Part shown: positions 7,823 to 15,153 of the stretch, piece by piece | How positions within the stretch are numbered: position 1 is the stretch's first letter | Layout: each line of letters opens with the position of its first letter | From: Streptomyces sp. S3(2020) | Lineage (GTDB): Bacteria > Actinomycetota > Actinomycetes > Streptomycetales > Streptomycetaceae | Direction of reading: 5' to 3' | Assembly (NCBI RefSeq): GCF_013044505.1 | Contig: NZ_JABERD010000072.1 | Coordinates: 1 to 45,466 of the forward strand | Length of the DNA stretch: 45,466 nt | The notes under the pieces: model-generated | What the model was told of the DNA's origin: nothing | The model's input: the letters and a program-made list of their open reading frames with translations, nothing else | Databases searched by the model: none | Made by a program: the position numbers and the translations under genes

Positions 7823-9142
7823 TTGACTTCTGACCTGCTCGCCCCTCTCGACCTGGCCTTCTGGAACATCGAGTCCCCGGAACACCCCATGCACCTGGGT
7901 GCCCTCGGTGTCTTCTCGGCCCACTCGCCCGCCGCGGGCGCCCACGCGGCCGACCTGCTCGCCGCACGGGCGGCGGCGGTGCCGGGACTGCGGATGCGGA
8001 TCCGGGACGTCTGGCAGCCGCTGGCCTTCGGGGGCGCCACGCGCGAGCCCGCCCCCGACTTCGACCCGCTGGACCACGTCCGGCTGCACGCGCCCACCGC
8101 CGACTTCCACGCCGTCGCCGGGCGGCTCATGGAGCGCCCGCTGGAGCGGGGCCGGCCGCCGTGGGAGGCGCATGTGCTCCCCGGGGAGGACGGCTTCTCC
8201 TTCGCCGTGCTCTTCAAGTTCCACCACGCCCTGGCCGACGGCCTGCGCGCGCTGACGCTCGCGGCCGCCATCCTCGACCCGATGGACATGCCGGCCCGCA
8301 AGCCGCGCCCCGAGGAGCCCGCGAAGGGCTTCTTCCCCGACGTACGCAAGCTGCCGGCGTTCATCAAGGGCACCGTCTCCGACGTCGGCCGCGCCCTCGA
8401 CATCGGCGCGTCCGTGGCCCTGTCCACCGTCGGCGTGCGCTCGTCCTCGGCGCTGACCTCCGAACCGAGCGGTACCCGCCGCACCGCCGGGGTCGTCATC
8501 GACCTCGACGACGTGCACCGGGTGCGCAAGGCCCAGGGCGGCACCGTCAACGACGTCCTGATCGCCGTCGTCGCGGGCGCCCTGCGCCGCTGGCTGGACG
8601 AGCGCGGCGACGGCAGCGACGGCGTCGCACCCCGCGCCCTCATCCCGGTCTCCAAACGCCGCCCGCGCACCGCGCACCCACAGGGCAACCGGCTCTCCGG
8701 TTACCTGATACGGCTCCCGGTCGACGACCCCGACCCCCTCGCACGCCTCGACACGGTCCGCACCGCCATGGACCGCAACAAGGACGCGGGGCCCAACCGC
8801 GGAGCGGGCGCCGTCGCCCTGCTCGCCGACCACGTCCCCGCACTGGGACACCGCCTCGGCGGACCGCTGGTGAGCCAGGCCGCCCGGCTCTGGTTCGACA
8901 TCCTCGTCACCAGCGTGCCCCTGCCCGGCATCGGCCTGAAGCTCGGCGGCAACCCGGTCACGGAGGTCTTCCCCTTCGCACCGCTGGCCCGCGGCCAGTC
9001 CCTCGCGGTAGCCGTCTCGACGTACCGCGGACAGGTCCACTACGGCCTCGTCGCCGACGCCGAGGCCGTCCCGGACCTCGACGTCCTGGCGAAGGCCGTC
9101 ACCGAGGAGGTGGAGACGCTCATCACCGCCTGCGAGGCTTGA
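7823..9142 (+). CDS. Wax ester synthase / diacylglycerol acyltransferase family protein
   Basis: A 439-aa WS/DGAT enzyme expected to transfer acyl groups from acyl-CoA to diacylglycerol or fatty alcohols, forming triacylglycerol or wax esters at the membrane. The active-site HHxxxDG motif is intact (HHALADG, residues 134-140), with the family N-terminal LAPLDLAFWNIESPEHPMHLG and the conserved GTVNDVLIAVVAGALRRWL segment. The start is the first in-frame initiation codon, a TTG; the upstream GCGAGG is a weak ribosome site, so the start is the least certain part. It stands alone after the glgC terminator, placing lipid and glucan storage genes side by side. Confidence 0.88.
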   Translation: MTSDLLAPLDLAFWNIESPEHPMHLGALGVFSAHSPAAGAHAADLLAARAAAVPGLRMRIRDVWQPLAFGGATREPAPDFDPLDHVRLHAPTADFHAVAGRLMERPLERGRPPWEAHVLPGEDGFSFAVLFKFHHALADGLRALTLAAAILDPMDMPARKPRPEEPAKGFFPDVRKLPAFIKGTVSDVGRALDIGASVALSTVGVRSSSALTSEPSGTRRTAGVVIDLDDVHRVRKAQGGTVNDVLIAVVAGALRRWLDERGDGSDGVAPRALIPVSKRRPRTAHPQGNRLSGYLIRLPVDDPDPLARLDTVRTAMDRNKDAGPNRGAGAVALLADHVPALGHRLGGPLVSQAARLWFDILVTSVPLPGIGLKLGGNPVTEVFPFAPLARGQSLAVAVSTYRGQVHYGLVADAEAVPDLDVLAKAVTEEVETLITACEA

Positions 9143-9246
9143 CCGTCCCCGTTTTTGGAGGACCGGCCCGGCGCTCCGTAGAATTCCCCGTTCGAAAGCG
9201 GACGCGGTCGGAGCGCCGCACGGTGAGCCAAGGAAACGGCAGCGCG

Positions 9247-10752
9247 ATGACGGTGACAGAGGAAGGCCCGGCGGCCACGGACGAAGCCGTGGGCGAGATC
9301 GAGTACGGGCCCGGCATCGACCCCGAGCGGCTGGCCGTCTGCCTCGGCGTGCTCGACGAGCTGGACAAGCTGGAGGTCGACCACCCCGACGCGATCGCCG
9401 TGCGCCGGGCCACCGCCGGCGTCTACCGCACCGTCAAGCAGCGCCGCCGCCAGGAGCGCCGGGCCGCCAAGACCGCGCACGACAAGACGGTCACCGAAGC
9501 CACGGCGACCGGCTCCGCCCAGCGCATCGACGACGAGACCGAGGGCATCCTGCCGTCGTCGGTCACCGAGGCCGGCAGGATCGCCGGGATACTCCAGCGC
9601 CCGCGCTCCTGCTACACCTGCAAGACCCGGTACGTCGAAGTCGACTACTTCTACCACCAGCTCTGTCCGGACTGCGCCACCCTCAACCGGGACAAGCGCG
9701 ACGTCCGCGCCGACCTCACCGGCAAGCGTGCCCTGCTCACCGGCGGCCGCGCCAAGATCGGCATGTACATCGCGCTCAGGCTGCTGCGCGACGGCGCCCA
9801 CACCACGATCACCACGCGCTTCCCCAAGGACGCCATCCGCCGCTTCAAGGCCATGGACGACTCCGCGGACTGGCTGCACCGCCTTGAGGTCGTCGGCATC
9901 GACCTGCGCGACCCGGCCCAGGCCGTGGCCCTCGCCGACCAGGTCGCCGAGGCGGGCCCGCTGGACATCCTGATCAACAACGCGACCCAGACGGTACGCC
10001 GGCTGCCCTCCGCCTACGCCGCGCTGGTCGACGGCGAGAGCGCCCCGCTGCCCGCCGGTGAGCTCCCCGCCCACCAGGTCATCGGCGCCTTCGGCTCCGG
10101 CGCCGTGGACGGCCTCGCCGCCCTGCCCGTCGGCATCAGCGGTCTCGACGCCCAGCAGGTCGCCGACCTCGCCCTGGTCGCCGGCAACGCCAGCGTCGCC
10201 AAGCACCTCGACGGCACCGCCATCGACGCGGGCGGCCTGGTCCCCGACGTCGTGGACACCAACACCTGGGTGCAGACCATCGAGCAGATCTCCCCGGTGG
10301 AACTGCTGGAGACCCAGCTGTGCAACTACACGGCGCCGTTCATCCTCATCAGCAAGCTGCGTCCGTCGATGGCGGAGGCCGCGCGCAAGGCATCCTCGAA
10401 GCGCGCGTACGTCGTCAACGTCTCCGCGATGGAGGGCGTCTTCGGCCGCGGCTACAAGGGCGCGGGCCACCCGAACACCAACGCCGCCAAGGCCGCGATG
10501 AACATGGTCACCCGGACCAGCGCCCAGGAGATGTTCCAGAGCGACGGCATCCTCATGACCTCCGTCGACACCGGCTGGATCACCGACGAACGCCCCCACT
10601 ACGACAAGCTGCGCCTCGCGGAGGAGGGCTTCCACGCCCCCCTCGACCTGGTCGACGGCGCGGCCCGGGTCTACGACCCGGTCGTGCGCGGCGAGGCCGG
10701 CGAGGACCTGTACGGCGTCTTCATGAAGGACTACGCGCCCGGCAAGTGGTAG
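9247..10752 (+). CDS. Zinc-ribbon SDR-fold protein lacking the catalytic Tyr
   Basis: A 501-aa protein in three parts: an acidic/charged helical N-terminus (1-115), a C-x2-C-x14-C-x2-C zinc ribbon (Cys122, 125, 140, 143) and a short-chain dehydrogenase/reductase domain (about 157-500). The SDR domain has the nucleotide motif TGGRAKIG (165-172) and NNATQ, but the place of the YxxxK catalytic pair is TNAAK (Thr411, Lys415). The SDR domain also has a ~100-residue insertion after NNATQ. It probably binds NAD(P) but may not be a standard oxidoreductase. ATG 9247 is chosen with AAGGAA about 11 nt upstream; GTG 9223 is an alternative. Monocistronic by its flanks. Confidence 0.85.
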   Translation: MTVTEEGPAATDEAVGEIEYGPGIDPERLAVCLGVLDELDKLEVDHPDAIAVRRATAGVYRTVKQRRRQERRAAKTAHDKTVTEATATGSAQRIDDETEGILPSSVTEAGRIAGILQRPRSCYTCKTRYVEVDYFYHQLCPDCATLNRDKRDVRADLTGKRALLTGGRAKIGMYIALRLLRDGAHTTITTRFPKDAIRRFKAMDDSADWLHRLEVVGIDLRDPAQAVALADQVAEAGPLDILINNATQTVRRLPSAYAALVDGESAPLPAGELPAHQVIGAFGSGAVDGLAALPVGISGLDAQQVADLALVAGNASVAKHLDGTAIDAGGLVPDVVDTNTWVQTIEQISPVELLETQLCNYTAPFILISKLRPSMAEAARKASSKRAYVVNVSAMEGVFGRGYKGAGHPNTNAAKAAMNMVTRTSAQEMFQSDGILMTSVDTGWITDERPHYDKLRLAEEGFHAPLDLVDGAARVYDPVVRGEAGEDLYGVFMKDYAPGKW

Positions 10753-10787
10753 GCCCTAATTCGCTCGCGGCTCCGGGTGCCGGCGTT

Positions 10788-10893
10788 CTACCGTGACGGT
10801 GGAGCGCCGGTGTGCCCGGTGCGATGGTCACGCGTTCTTCGTGGTTCGATCCCTCGCAGGCCCACCCGCGGGCCTGTCGCCCTGTCGGAGGGC
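10788..10893. terminator. Cluster of hairpins between convergent SDR genes
   Basis: Two clear hairpins lie between the converging genes: CAGGCCC (10857-10863) with GGGCCTG (10870-10876), and GCCCT (10879-10883) with AGGGC (10889-10893). A further CCGGCG/CGCCGG pairing is visible around 10789-10820. Together they could end transcription in both directions. A tRNA T-arm-like stretch at 10840-10856 lies in the same region but no complete tRNA can be folded. Confidence 0.5.
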
Positions 10894-10927
10894 ACCGCGC
10901 GACCGCCTTGATCTCGGGCACACACGC

Positions 10928-11734
10928 TCAGCCGGTTCCCGGCGCCCGTGACCGCAGCCGCTCGTGCACCGCGTCCGTCCCGGAGGAGTACGCGGCCCGC
11001 ACCCGCGTGCCCCCGTCCACCAGCAGGTCTGCGCCGGTCACCCACTCCGCCGCGTCCGAGGCCAGCCACACGACGGCCCGCGCCACGTCCTCCGGCTCCC
11101 CGATCCGCCCGAGCGGCAGCCCCGCGGCGAGCTCCTCCTCGCCCGGCTCCCACACGAAACGGGCCATCTCGGTGCGTACGAGGCCGGGGGAGACGGAGTT
11201 GACCCGGACCCGCGGGGCCAGCTCGCCCGCGAGCTGCCGGGTGAGGTGCAGCAGGGCCGCCTTGCTGGTTCCGTAGGCGCCGACCCGCGGGCCCACATGT
11301 CCCGCGCCCTCCGTGCAGACGTTGACGACCGCACCGCCGTGCTCCCGCATCCACGCCCGCCACGCGCCCTGTGTCAGCCGCAGCGGCGCCTCCACGTTGA
11401 CGAGGAACGCCTCGCGCCACGCCTGTGGATCGGCGTCCATGAGGGGGCCGTACGGCTGGTTGGTCGCCGCGTTGTTGACGACGACGTCGATCCGGCCGAA
11501 CTCCCGCAGGGCGAGCCGGACGACCTCGTCCAGATGCGCCGGATCCGCCACACTCCCCGCCACGCCGATGCCGCCCAGCTCGGCGGCGACCCGCCCCACG
11601 TCCGCGGCGTCCCGCGCGGTCACGCACACCAGCGCGCCCGCCGAGGCCAGTCGCCCGGCGACCGCCCGCCCGATGCCGCGCGTGCCGCCGGTGACGATCG
11701 CGGCCCTGCCCTGAAGTCCGTACGGCGACGTCAT
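10928..11734 (-). CDS. SDR family oxidoreductase
   Basis: A 268-aa classical short-chain dehydrogenase/reductase. The cofactor motif is VTGGTRGIGRAVAG (about residues 14-27), the NNAA motif is present (VVVNNAATN), and the active site is YGTSK. A Thr replaces the usual active-site Ser 13 residues before the Tyr (CTEGAGHVGPRVGAY), so activity is likely but not certain. The C-terminal VTGADLLVDGG is typical of FabG-like members. The substrate is unknown. It lies 25 bp downstream of the HD-domain gene on the same strand, so the two are probably one transcript. Confidence 0.9.
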   Translation of the reverse strand: MTSPYGLQGRAAIVTGGTRGIGRAVAGRLASAGALVCVTARDAADVGRVAAELGGIGVAGSVADPAHLDEVVRLALREFGRIDVVVNNAATNQPYGPLMDADPQAWREAFLVNVEAPLRLTQGAWRAWMREHGGAVVNVCTEGAGHVGPRVGAYGTSKAALLHLTRQLAGELAPRVRVNSVSPGLVRTEMARFVWEPGEEELAAGLPLGRIGEPEDVARAVVWLASDAAEWVTGADLLVDGGTRVRAAYSSGTDAVHERLRSRAPGTG

Positions 11735-11759
11735 CGGCGTACCGTCTCATGACGGACCG

Positions 11760-12155
11760 TCAGTCGACAGCCCCGAGGCGGGAGTTCCGGGCCGCCACCA
11801 GTTCCAGGACGGTGCGCCAGTCCTCCAGGACCCCGGCGTCGAAGCCCGCGGTCAGGCTCTCCTCGTCCGCCATCCGCAGGCGCAGCAGGTCGTCGTCGCC
11901 GGCCGGACCGCGGCGGCGTACGAGGTGATAGACCCGCTCGCCCAGCAGGGGCCGTACGGCCTCGGCCGCGCGCTCGGCCCGCAAGGTCCCGTCGCCCGGG
12001 CACAGCAGTTGCCCGATGTCGTGCACCAGCCCCGCCACCTGGAGCTCCTTGTCGGCGGGGCGGCCGCGGCGCAGCAGCGCGGCGGTCCGCAGCGCGTGCT
12101 GATGCCGGCAGGCGTACAGCAGATCCATCAGCTCCTCGACACTGCGCAGCTCCAT
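11760..12155 (-). CDS. HD-domain protein, predicted metal-dependent hydrolase or oxygenase
   Basis: A 131-aa protein with an HD motif in LQVAGLVHDIGQLL (His45-Asp46), an upstream His20 (CRHQHALRTA) that can be a further metal ligand, and acidic residues in RMADEESL. The small size and the VHDIGQ context recall COG4341/PhnZ-like HD proteins, some of which are mixed-valent diiron oxygenases. The exact activity is not deducible. GGGAGGA lies about 9 nt upstream of the ATG. It is the first gene of a two-gene unit with the downstream SDR. Confidence 0.75.
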   Translation of the reverse strand: MELRSVEELMDLLYACRHQHALRTAALLRRGRPADKELQVAGLVHDIGQLLCPGDGTLRAERAAEAVRPLLGERVYHLVRRRGPAGDDDLLRLRMADEESLTAGFDAGVLEDWRTVLELVAARNSRLGAVD

Positions 12156-12619
12156 GCGTCGGTCCTCCCGCCGGACAGGCCGTTGCCGTCCGTCAGCAGA
12201 TCATGGCCGCCTTGCGATTCGGCCAACGGGACTTGAACTGCGCTGCCGGGGTGCTCGAAGGCGCGACCGCCGGTGTAGGCCGAACGAGTGATGTCTCGAT
12301 GGGGCATCAGATGACAAACCGGCACATAGTAGGACCGAGTGCACGTGGGCGACTTGGGAAAGTTACCCCTTGTTTTCAGCCCCATCGAGCGGGCCTCCGC
12401 TCATTTGGTTAATCTGTAGCGGACGGACAGCAGTACGGGGTCCCACCCACACCCACGGTCCGTCCCGGGGCAAGCCGATCACCACGGCCTGTTCTGACAT
12501 GAGTGACCGGCGCCACCGCGTCCGAGCTTTTCTCGACTCAGACCCGAGCGGGCGTCCGGCGGCAGATCGCACACTGACCGGTATGCCCCGAGGGTGACCC
12601 GACACATAAGGAGTGCGCG
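12156..12619. other. 464-bp divergent intergenic region
   Basis: This separates the HD gene (minus) and the small-protein gene (plus). It should hold promoters for both. On the minus strand TACTAT (complement of 12327-12332) is a fair -10 candidate, but no good -35 is at the right distance. No long ORF here looks real. I see no strong hairpin or known riboswitch. Confidence 0.4.
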
Positions 12620-12793
12620 GTGACACCGGAGAAGACGAATCGCGATCAACGGCCCAAGGAACGCCCCGAGCGCGCGGGCCGCCGGCCCGGACAGCTCGGC
12701 AGCCTCGACGTGTGGGCGCGGTCCGCCCCCATCCGTCTCGCGGGTTACGAGGACGACCTGGCCGAGCCCCACATCCTGCCCAGCGTGGACTGA
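12620..12793 (+). CDS. 57-aa conserved-looking small protein, function unknown
   Basis: A short gene with an ideal ribosome site, AAGGAG at 12608-12613, 6 nt before GTG. It encodes 57 aa: a basic, Arg/Pro-rich first half (residues 1-24) and a sharply different second half, GQLGSLDVWARSAPIRLAGY followed by EDDLAEPHILPSVD. Codon bias is strongly Streptomyces-like. There is no signal peptide, membrane segment or Cys. From memory, small proteins ending in this SLDVWARSAPIRLAGYEDD type of motif recur in actinobacteria, but I cannot name a family or function. It is followed by the GNAT gene after 45 bp. Confidence 0.75.
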   Translation: MTPEKTNRDQRPKERPERAGRRPGQLGSLDVWARSAPIRLAGYEDDLAEPHILPSVD

Positions 12794-12810
12794 CCCCGTC
12801 GCGATCGCCG

Positions 12811-12845
12811 TCAGCATGGGCGTGCCAGACTCACGCCCATGCTGA
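12811..12845. repeat. 14-bp perfect inverted repeat over the GNAT start codon
   Basis: TCAGCATGGGCGTG (12811-12824) pairs perfectly with CACGCCCATGCTGA (12832-12845), with a 7-nt loop CCAGACT. The right arm contains the acetyltransferase ATG (12839-12841). The loop contains CAGACT, a good Streptomyces -10 hexamer 7-12 nt before that ATG. Confidence 0.75.
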
Positions 12846-13321
12846 TCAGAGAAGCCGCGGCCGAGGACTGGCCGCGGATCTGGCCTTTCTGGCACCGGAT
12901 CGTCGCCGCGGGCGAGACCTACGCCTGGGATCCGGACACCTCCGAGGAGGCGGCACGGGCGCTGTGGATGAGCCCGGCCAAGCGGGTCCACGTCGTCGAG
13001 GACGAGACCGGCGCCGTCGTCGCCTCCGCCTACACCACCCCCAACTACGCCGGCCCCGCCGCCCGCATCGCCAACGCGGGCTTCATGGTCGACCCCGACC
13101 ACACGGGCCGGGGCATCGGCCGCGCCCTCGCCGAGCACGTCCTGACCGCCGCCAAGTCCGACGGGTACCGCGGCATGGTCTTCAACGCCGTCGTCGAGAC
13201 CAACCCGGCCGTGGCCCTGTGGACCTCCCTCGGCTTCACCGTGCTGGGCACGGTGCCCGACGCGTACGAGCATCCGCGGCACGGACCGGTGGGGCTGCAC
13301 ATCATGTACAAGGCGCTCTAG
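12839..13321 (+). CDS. GNAT family N-acetyltransferase
   Basis: A 160-aa single-domain GNAT protein transferring acetyl from acetyl-CoA to an amine. Motif A, the CoA pyrophosphate loop, reads VDPDHTGRGIGRALAEHV (about residues 83-100), and the C-terminal NPAVALWTSLGFTVLGTVPDA is the usual motif B region. The N-terminal IREAAAEDWPRIWPFW also fits the family. The acceptor is unknown. No Shine-Dalgarno sequence precedes the ATG. A CAGACT hexamer at 12826-12831 suggests a leaderless transcript starting at or near the ATG. A hairpin overlaps the start. Confidence 0.92.
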   Translation: MLIREAAAEDWPRIWPFWHRIVAAGETYAWDPDTSEEAARALWMSPAKRVHVVEDETGAVVASAYTTPNYAGPAARIANAGFMVDPDHTGRGIGRALAEHVLTAAKSDGYRGMVFNAVVETNPAVALWTSLGFTVLGTVPDAYEHPRHGPVGLHIMYKAL

Positions 13322-13335
13322 GCGGAGACACCGCC
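13321..13335 (+). terminator. Short hairpin directly after the GNAT stop
   Basis: GGCGG (13321-13325) pairs with CCGCC (13331-13335) across a 5-nt loop, beginning at the last base of the stop codon. Confidence 0.4.
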
Positions 13336-13449
13336 TCCGAGCGAGCCCGAGGCGGCCGCGGTCGAGCGGGAGTCTCGCTGCCCCTCGCGCGTGTGCCGAT
13401 CGTCGTCCAGGAACACGGCTGCGGCTTCGCCACCCTCCTGGCGCTGACC

Positions 13450-13481
13450 GGCCCGCCCGTCGGCACCGTGGGGGGCGGGCC
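13450..13481. terminator. Bidirectional hairpin terminator
   Basis: Perfect 9-bp stem GGCCCGCCC (13450-13458) with GGGCGGGCC (13473-13481), loop 14 nt, between the convergent GNAT and amidase genes and 34 nt past the amidase stop. Confidence 0.65.
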
Positions 13482-13514
13482 ACCTGCGGGGCGCCCGGCC
13501 GGGGCTGACCCGGC

Positions 13515-14858
13515 TCAGTCCAGCGGTGCCGTCCGCTCCCACGGGTGCAGCTTCTCCAGCTGCTCCGCCACCTCCAGCAGTACCGCCTCCGAACCCGGCC
13601 GCCCCACCAGTTGCACGGCGGTGGGGGCGCCGGACGGGAGCTTGCCGAAGGGGACGGACATCGCGGGCCAGCCCGTGAGGTTCCAGGGCGGCGTGAGGGG
13701 CGAGTAGTTGCTGTTGGCGACGACGTTGCGCAGCCAGCCCCGCTCGTGCCAGGGGGCCGACTTGGGGGAGCGGCGGGCCAGCGCCGGGGTGAGCAGGACG
13801 TCGTACTCCTCGAAGAACGGCTCCAGGCGGCGGCGCAGCGCGTCGCGGCTCGTGCCGGTGCGCACGCCCTTCACGAAGCGGCGGCCCACCGCCGCGTGGA
13901 CCCGGGTGCGGCGCGTCAGCTGTCGCGGGTCCAGGCCCTGGGCGTCCTCCGAGGTGCCCGCCGTCCAGTGGGCGAGCGAGGTGAGGCTCAGCGACATCGG
14001 GTAGGACGGGTCGGCGCGGCGGACCTGGTGGCCCGACTTCATCAGGACTTCGGCGGCCTCCCGGGCGGCGGCCGTGTACGGCTTGGTGACGACGATGCCG
14101 GCGAGCGGGCTGCGCAGGGAGAGCGCGATCGTGCGCATCGCGGCGGTGGACGGGGGCGCCGGCTCCGTGTCCGCCAGGATGTCGAGCATGAGACGGGCGT
14201 CCTCGACGGTCGTGGCCAGGGGTCCGTTCTCGGACATGCCGAACCAGTCGCCGTCGCTGACACCCGCCGGGACCACACCGTGGCCGGGCTTGATGGTGAC
14301 GAGGCCGCAGTTGGCCGCCGGGATGCGCAACGAGCCCATGCCGTCGTTGCCGAGGGCGATGGGGACCAGGCCCGCGGCCACCGCGGCCGCGCTGCCGCCG
14401 GAGGAACCGCCCGCGGTGCGGGTGAGGTCCCACGGGTTGCGAGCGGTGCCGTGCACGCCCTCCGTCGTACCGAAGACACAGAGCTCCGGCACGTTCGTCA
14501 GGCCCACGACCACGGCACCCGCCGCCCGCAGCCGGGCCACCGTGACATGGTCCTCGGTGGAGGGGGTGTCCGGCGTGGCCGCGGAGCCGATGCGTTTGGA
14601 CTCGCCGCGTACGGCGAGGTTGTCCTTGACGGCGATCGGCACACCCGCGAGGGGCAGCTCGGCCAGGTCGGCGCGGGCCCCCACCTCGTCGGCCTCGGCG
14701 AGCGCCGCCTCGGCCCGTACCGTCCGAAAGGCCCCGATACGGCCGTCGAGCCGCTCGATCCGGGCGAGGTGCTCGGCCACCACGTCACGGGGCGTGGCCC
14801 GCTTCTCCTGTACGGCGGCGGCGATCTCGGCGGCGGTCCGGCCGATCCAGCTGGTCAC
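13515..14858 (-). CDS. Amidase signature family hydrolase
   Basis: A 447-aa cytosolic amidase of the Ser-cisSer-Lys type. The catalytic Lys lies in VPIAVKDNLAV, the cis-Ser in the signature AGGSSGGSAAAVAAGL, and the nucleophile Ser in NDGMGSLRIPAANCG. The usual TDTGGS is changed to NDGMGS but the Ser remains. It hydrolyses an amide of unknown identity; closely related proteins act on aliphatic, aryl or indole amides. The open frame extends upstream to 15041, but GTG 14858 is preferred because GAGGAG lies 5 nt before it and the protein then begins at the normal family N-terminus. It is divergent from the GH20 gene. Confidence 0.92.
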   Translation of the reverse strand: MTSWIGRTAAEIAAAVQEKRATPRDVVAEHLARIERLDGRIGAFRTVRAEAALAEADEVGARADLAELPLAGVPIAVKDNLAVRGESKRIGSAATPDTPSTEDHVTVARLRAAGAVVVGLTNVPELCVFGTTEGVHGTARNPWDLTRTAGGSSGGSAAAVAAGLVPIALGNDGMGSLRIPAANCGLVTIKPGHGVVPAGVSDGDWFGMSENGPLATTVEDARLMLDILADTEPAPPSTAAMRTIALSLRSPLAGIVVTKPYTAAAREAAEVLMKSGHQVRRADPSYPMSLSLTSLAHWTAGTSEDAQGLDPRQLTRRTRVHAAVGRRFVKGVRTGTSRDALRRRLEPFFEEYDVLLTPALARRSPKSAPWHERGWLRNVVANSNYSPLTPPWNLTGWPAMSVPFGKLPSGAPTAVQLVGRPGSEAVLLEVAEQLEKLHPWERTAPLD

Positions 14859-14935
14859 GGGTGCTCCTCGGGGGGTACTGGCGAGTACGTAGGGAGAACT
14901 GTGCCTCCGCTCGGGCGTCACGTCGAGAGGGGAAC

Positions 14936-14981
14936 GGGCCTGGACCGGGCCCTCGGGCGGGCCTGGACCGGGCCTTCGGGC
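14936..14981. repeat. Tandem duplication of 23 bp
   Basis: Two head-to-tail copies, 14936-14958 and 14959-14981, differ at one position (CCCTCGGGC versus CCTTCGGGC at the end). They lie in the amidase leader. Confidence 0.75.
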
Positions 14982-15055
14982 AGTCGGAGGACCGTCTTGG
15001 ACATTCGCGCCGGTGTTCTTGGACTTTTCGCGACCGGGCATCCGAAGAACCCCAG

Positions 15056-15144
15056 GTCATCCGATCAATGGCTCAACTCGGCTCAATTCTCATCCCATTG
15101 ACAGCCCCTGAGGGCCGCCCAATCATCAGTCATCCGATCAATGG
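15056..15144. promoter_or_regulatory. GH20 promoter flanked by a 16-bp direct repeat (operator candidate)
   Basis: GTCATCCGATCAATGG occurs perfectly at 15056-15071 and 15129-15144. Between them is TTGACA (15098-15103), 17 bp, then AATCAT (15121-15126), a good -35/-10 pair. The second repeat would cover the start of transcription and run up to the GH20 ribosome site; the first lies upstream of -35. This is the usual arrangement for a repressor with two sites. The regulator is unknown; the LacI operators further downstream are different. TCCCATTGA (15093-15101) and TCAATGGGA (15138-15146) also form an inverted pair. Confidence 0.6.
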
Positions 15145-15153
15145 GAGTCGCTC

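Noticed and set aside
12205..12245. tRNA-like GTTCAAGTCC on the minus strand
   Set aside because: The bases either side do not pair as a T-stem and no acceptor or anticodon arm can be formed.
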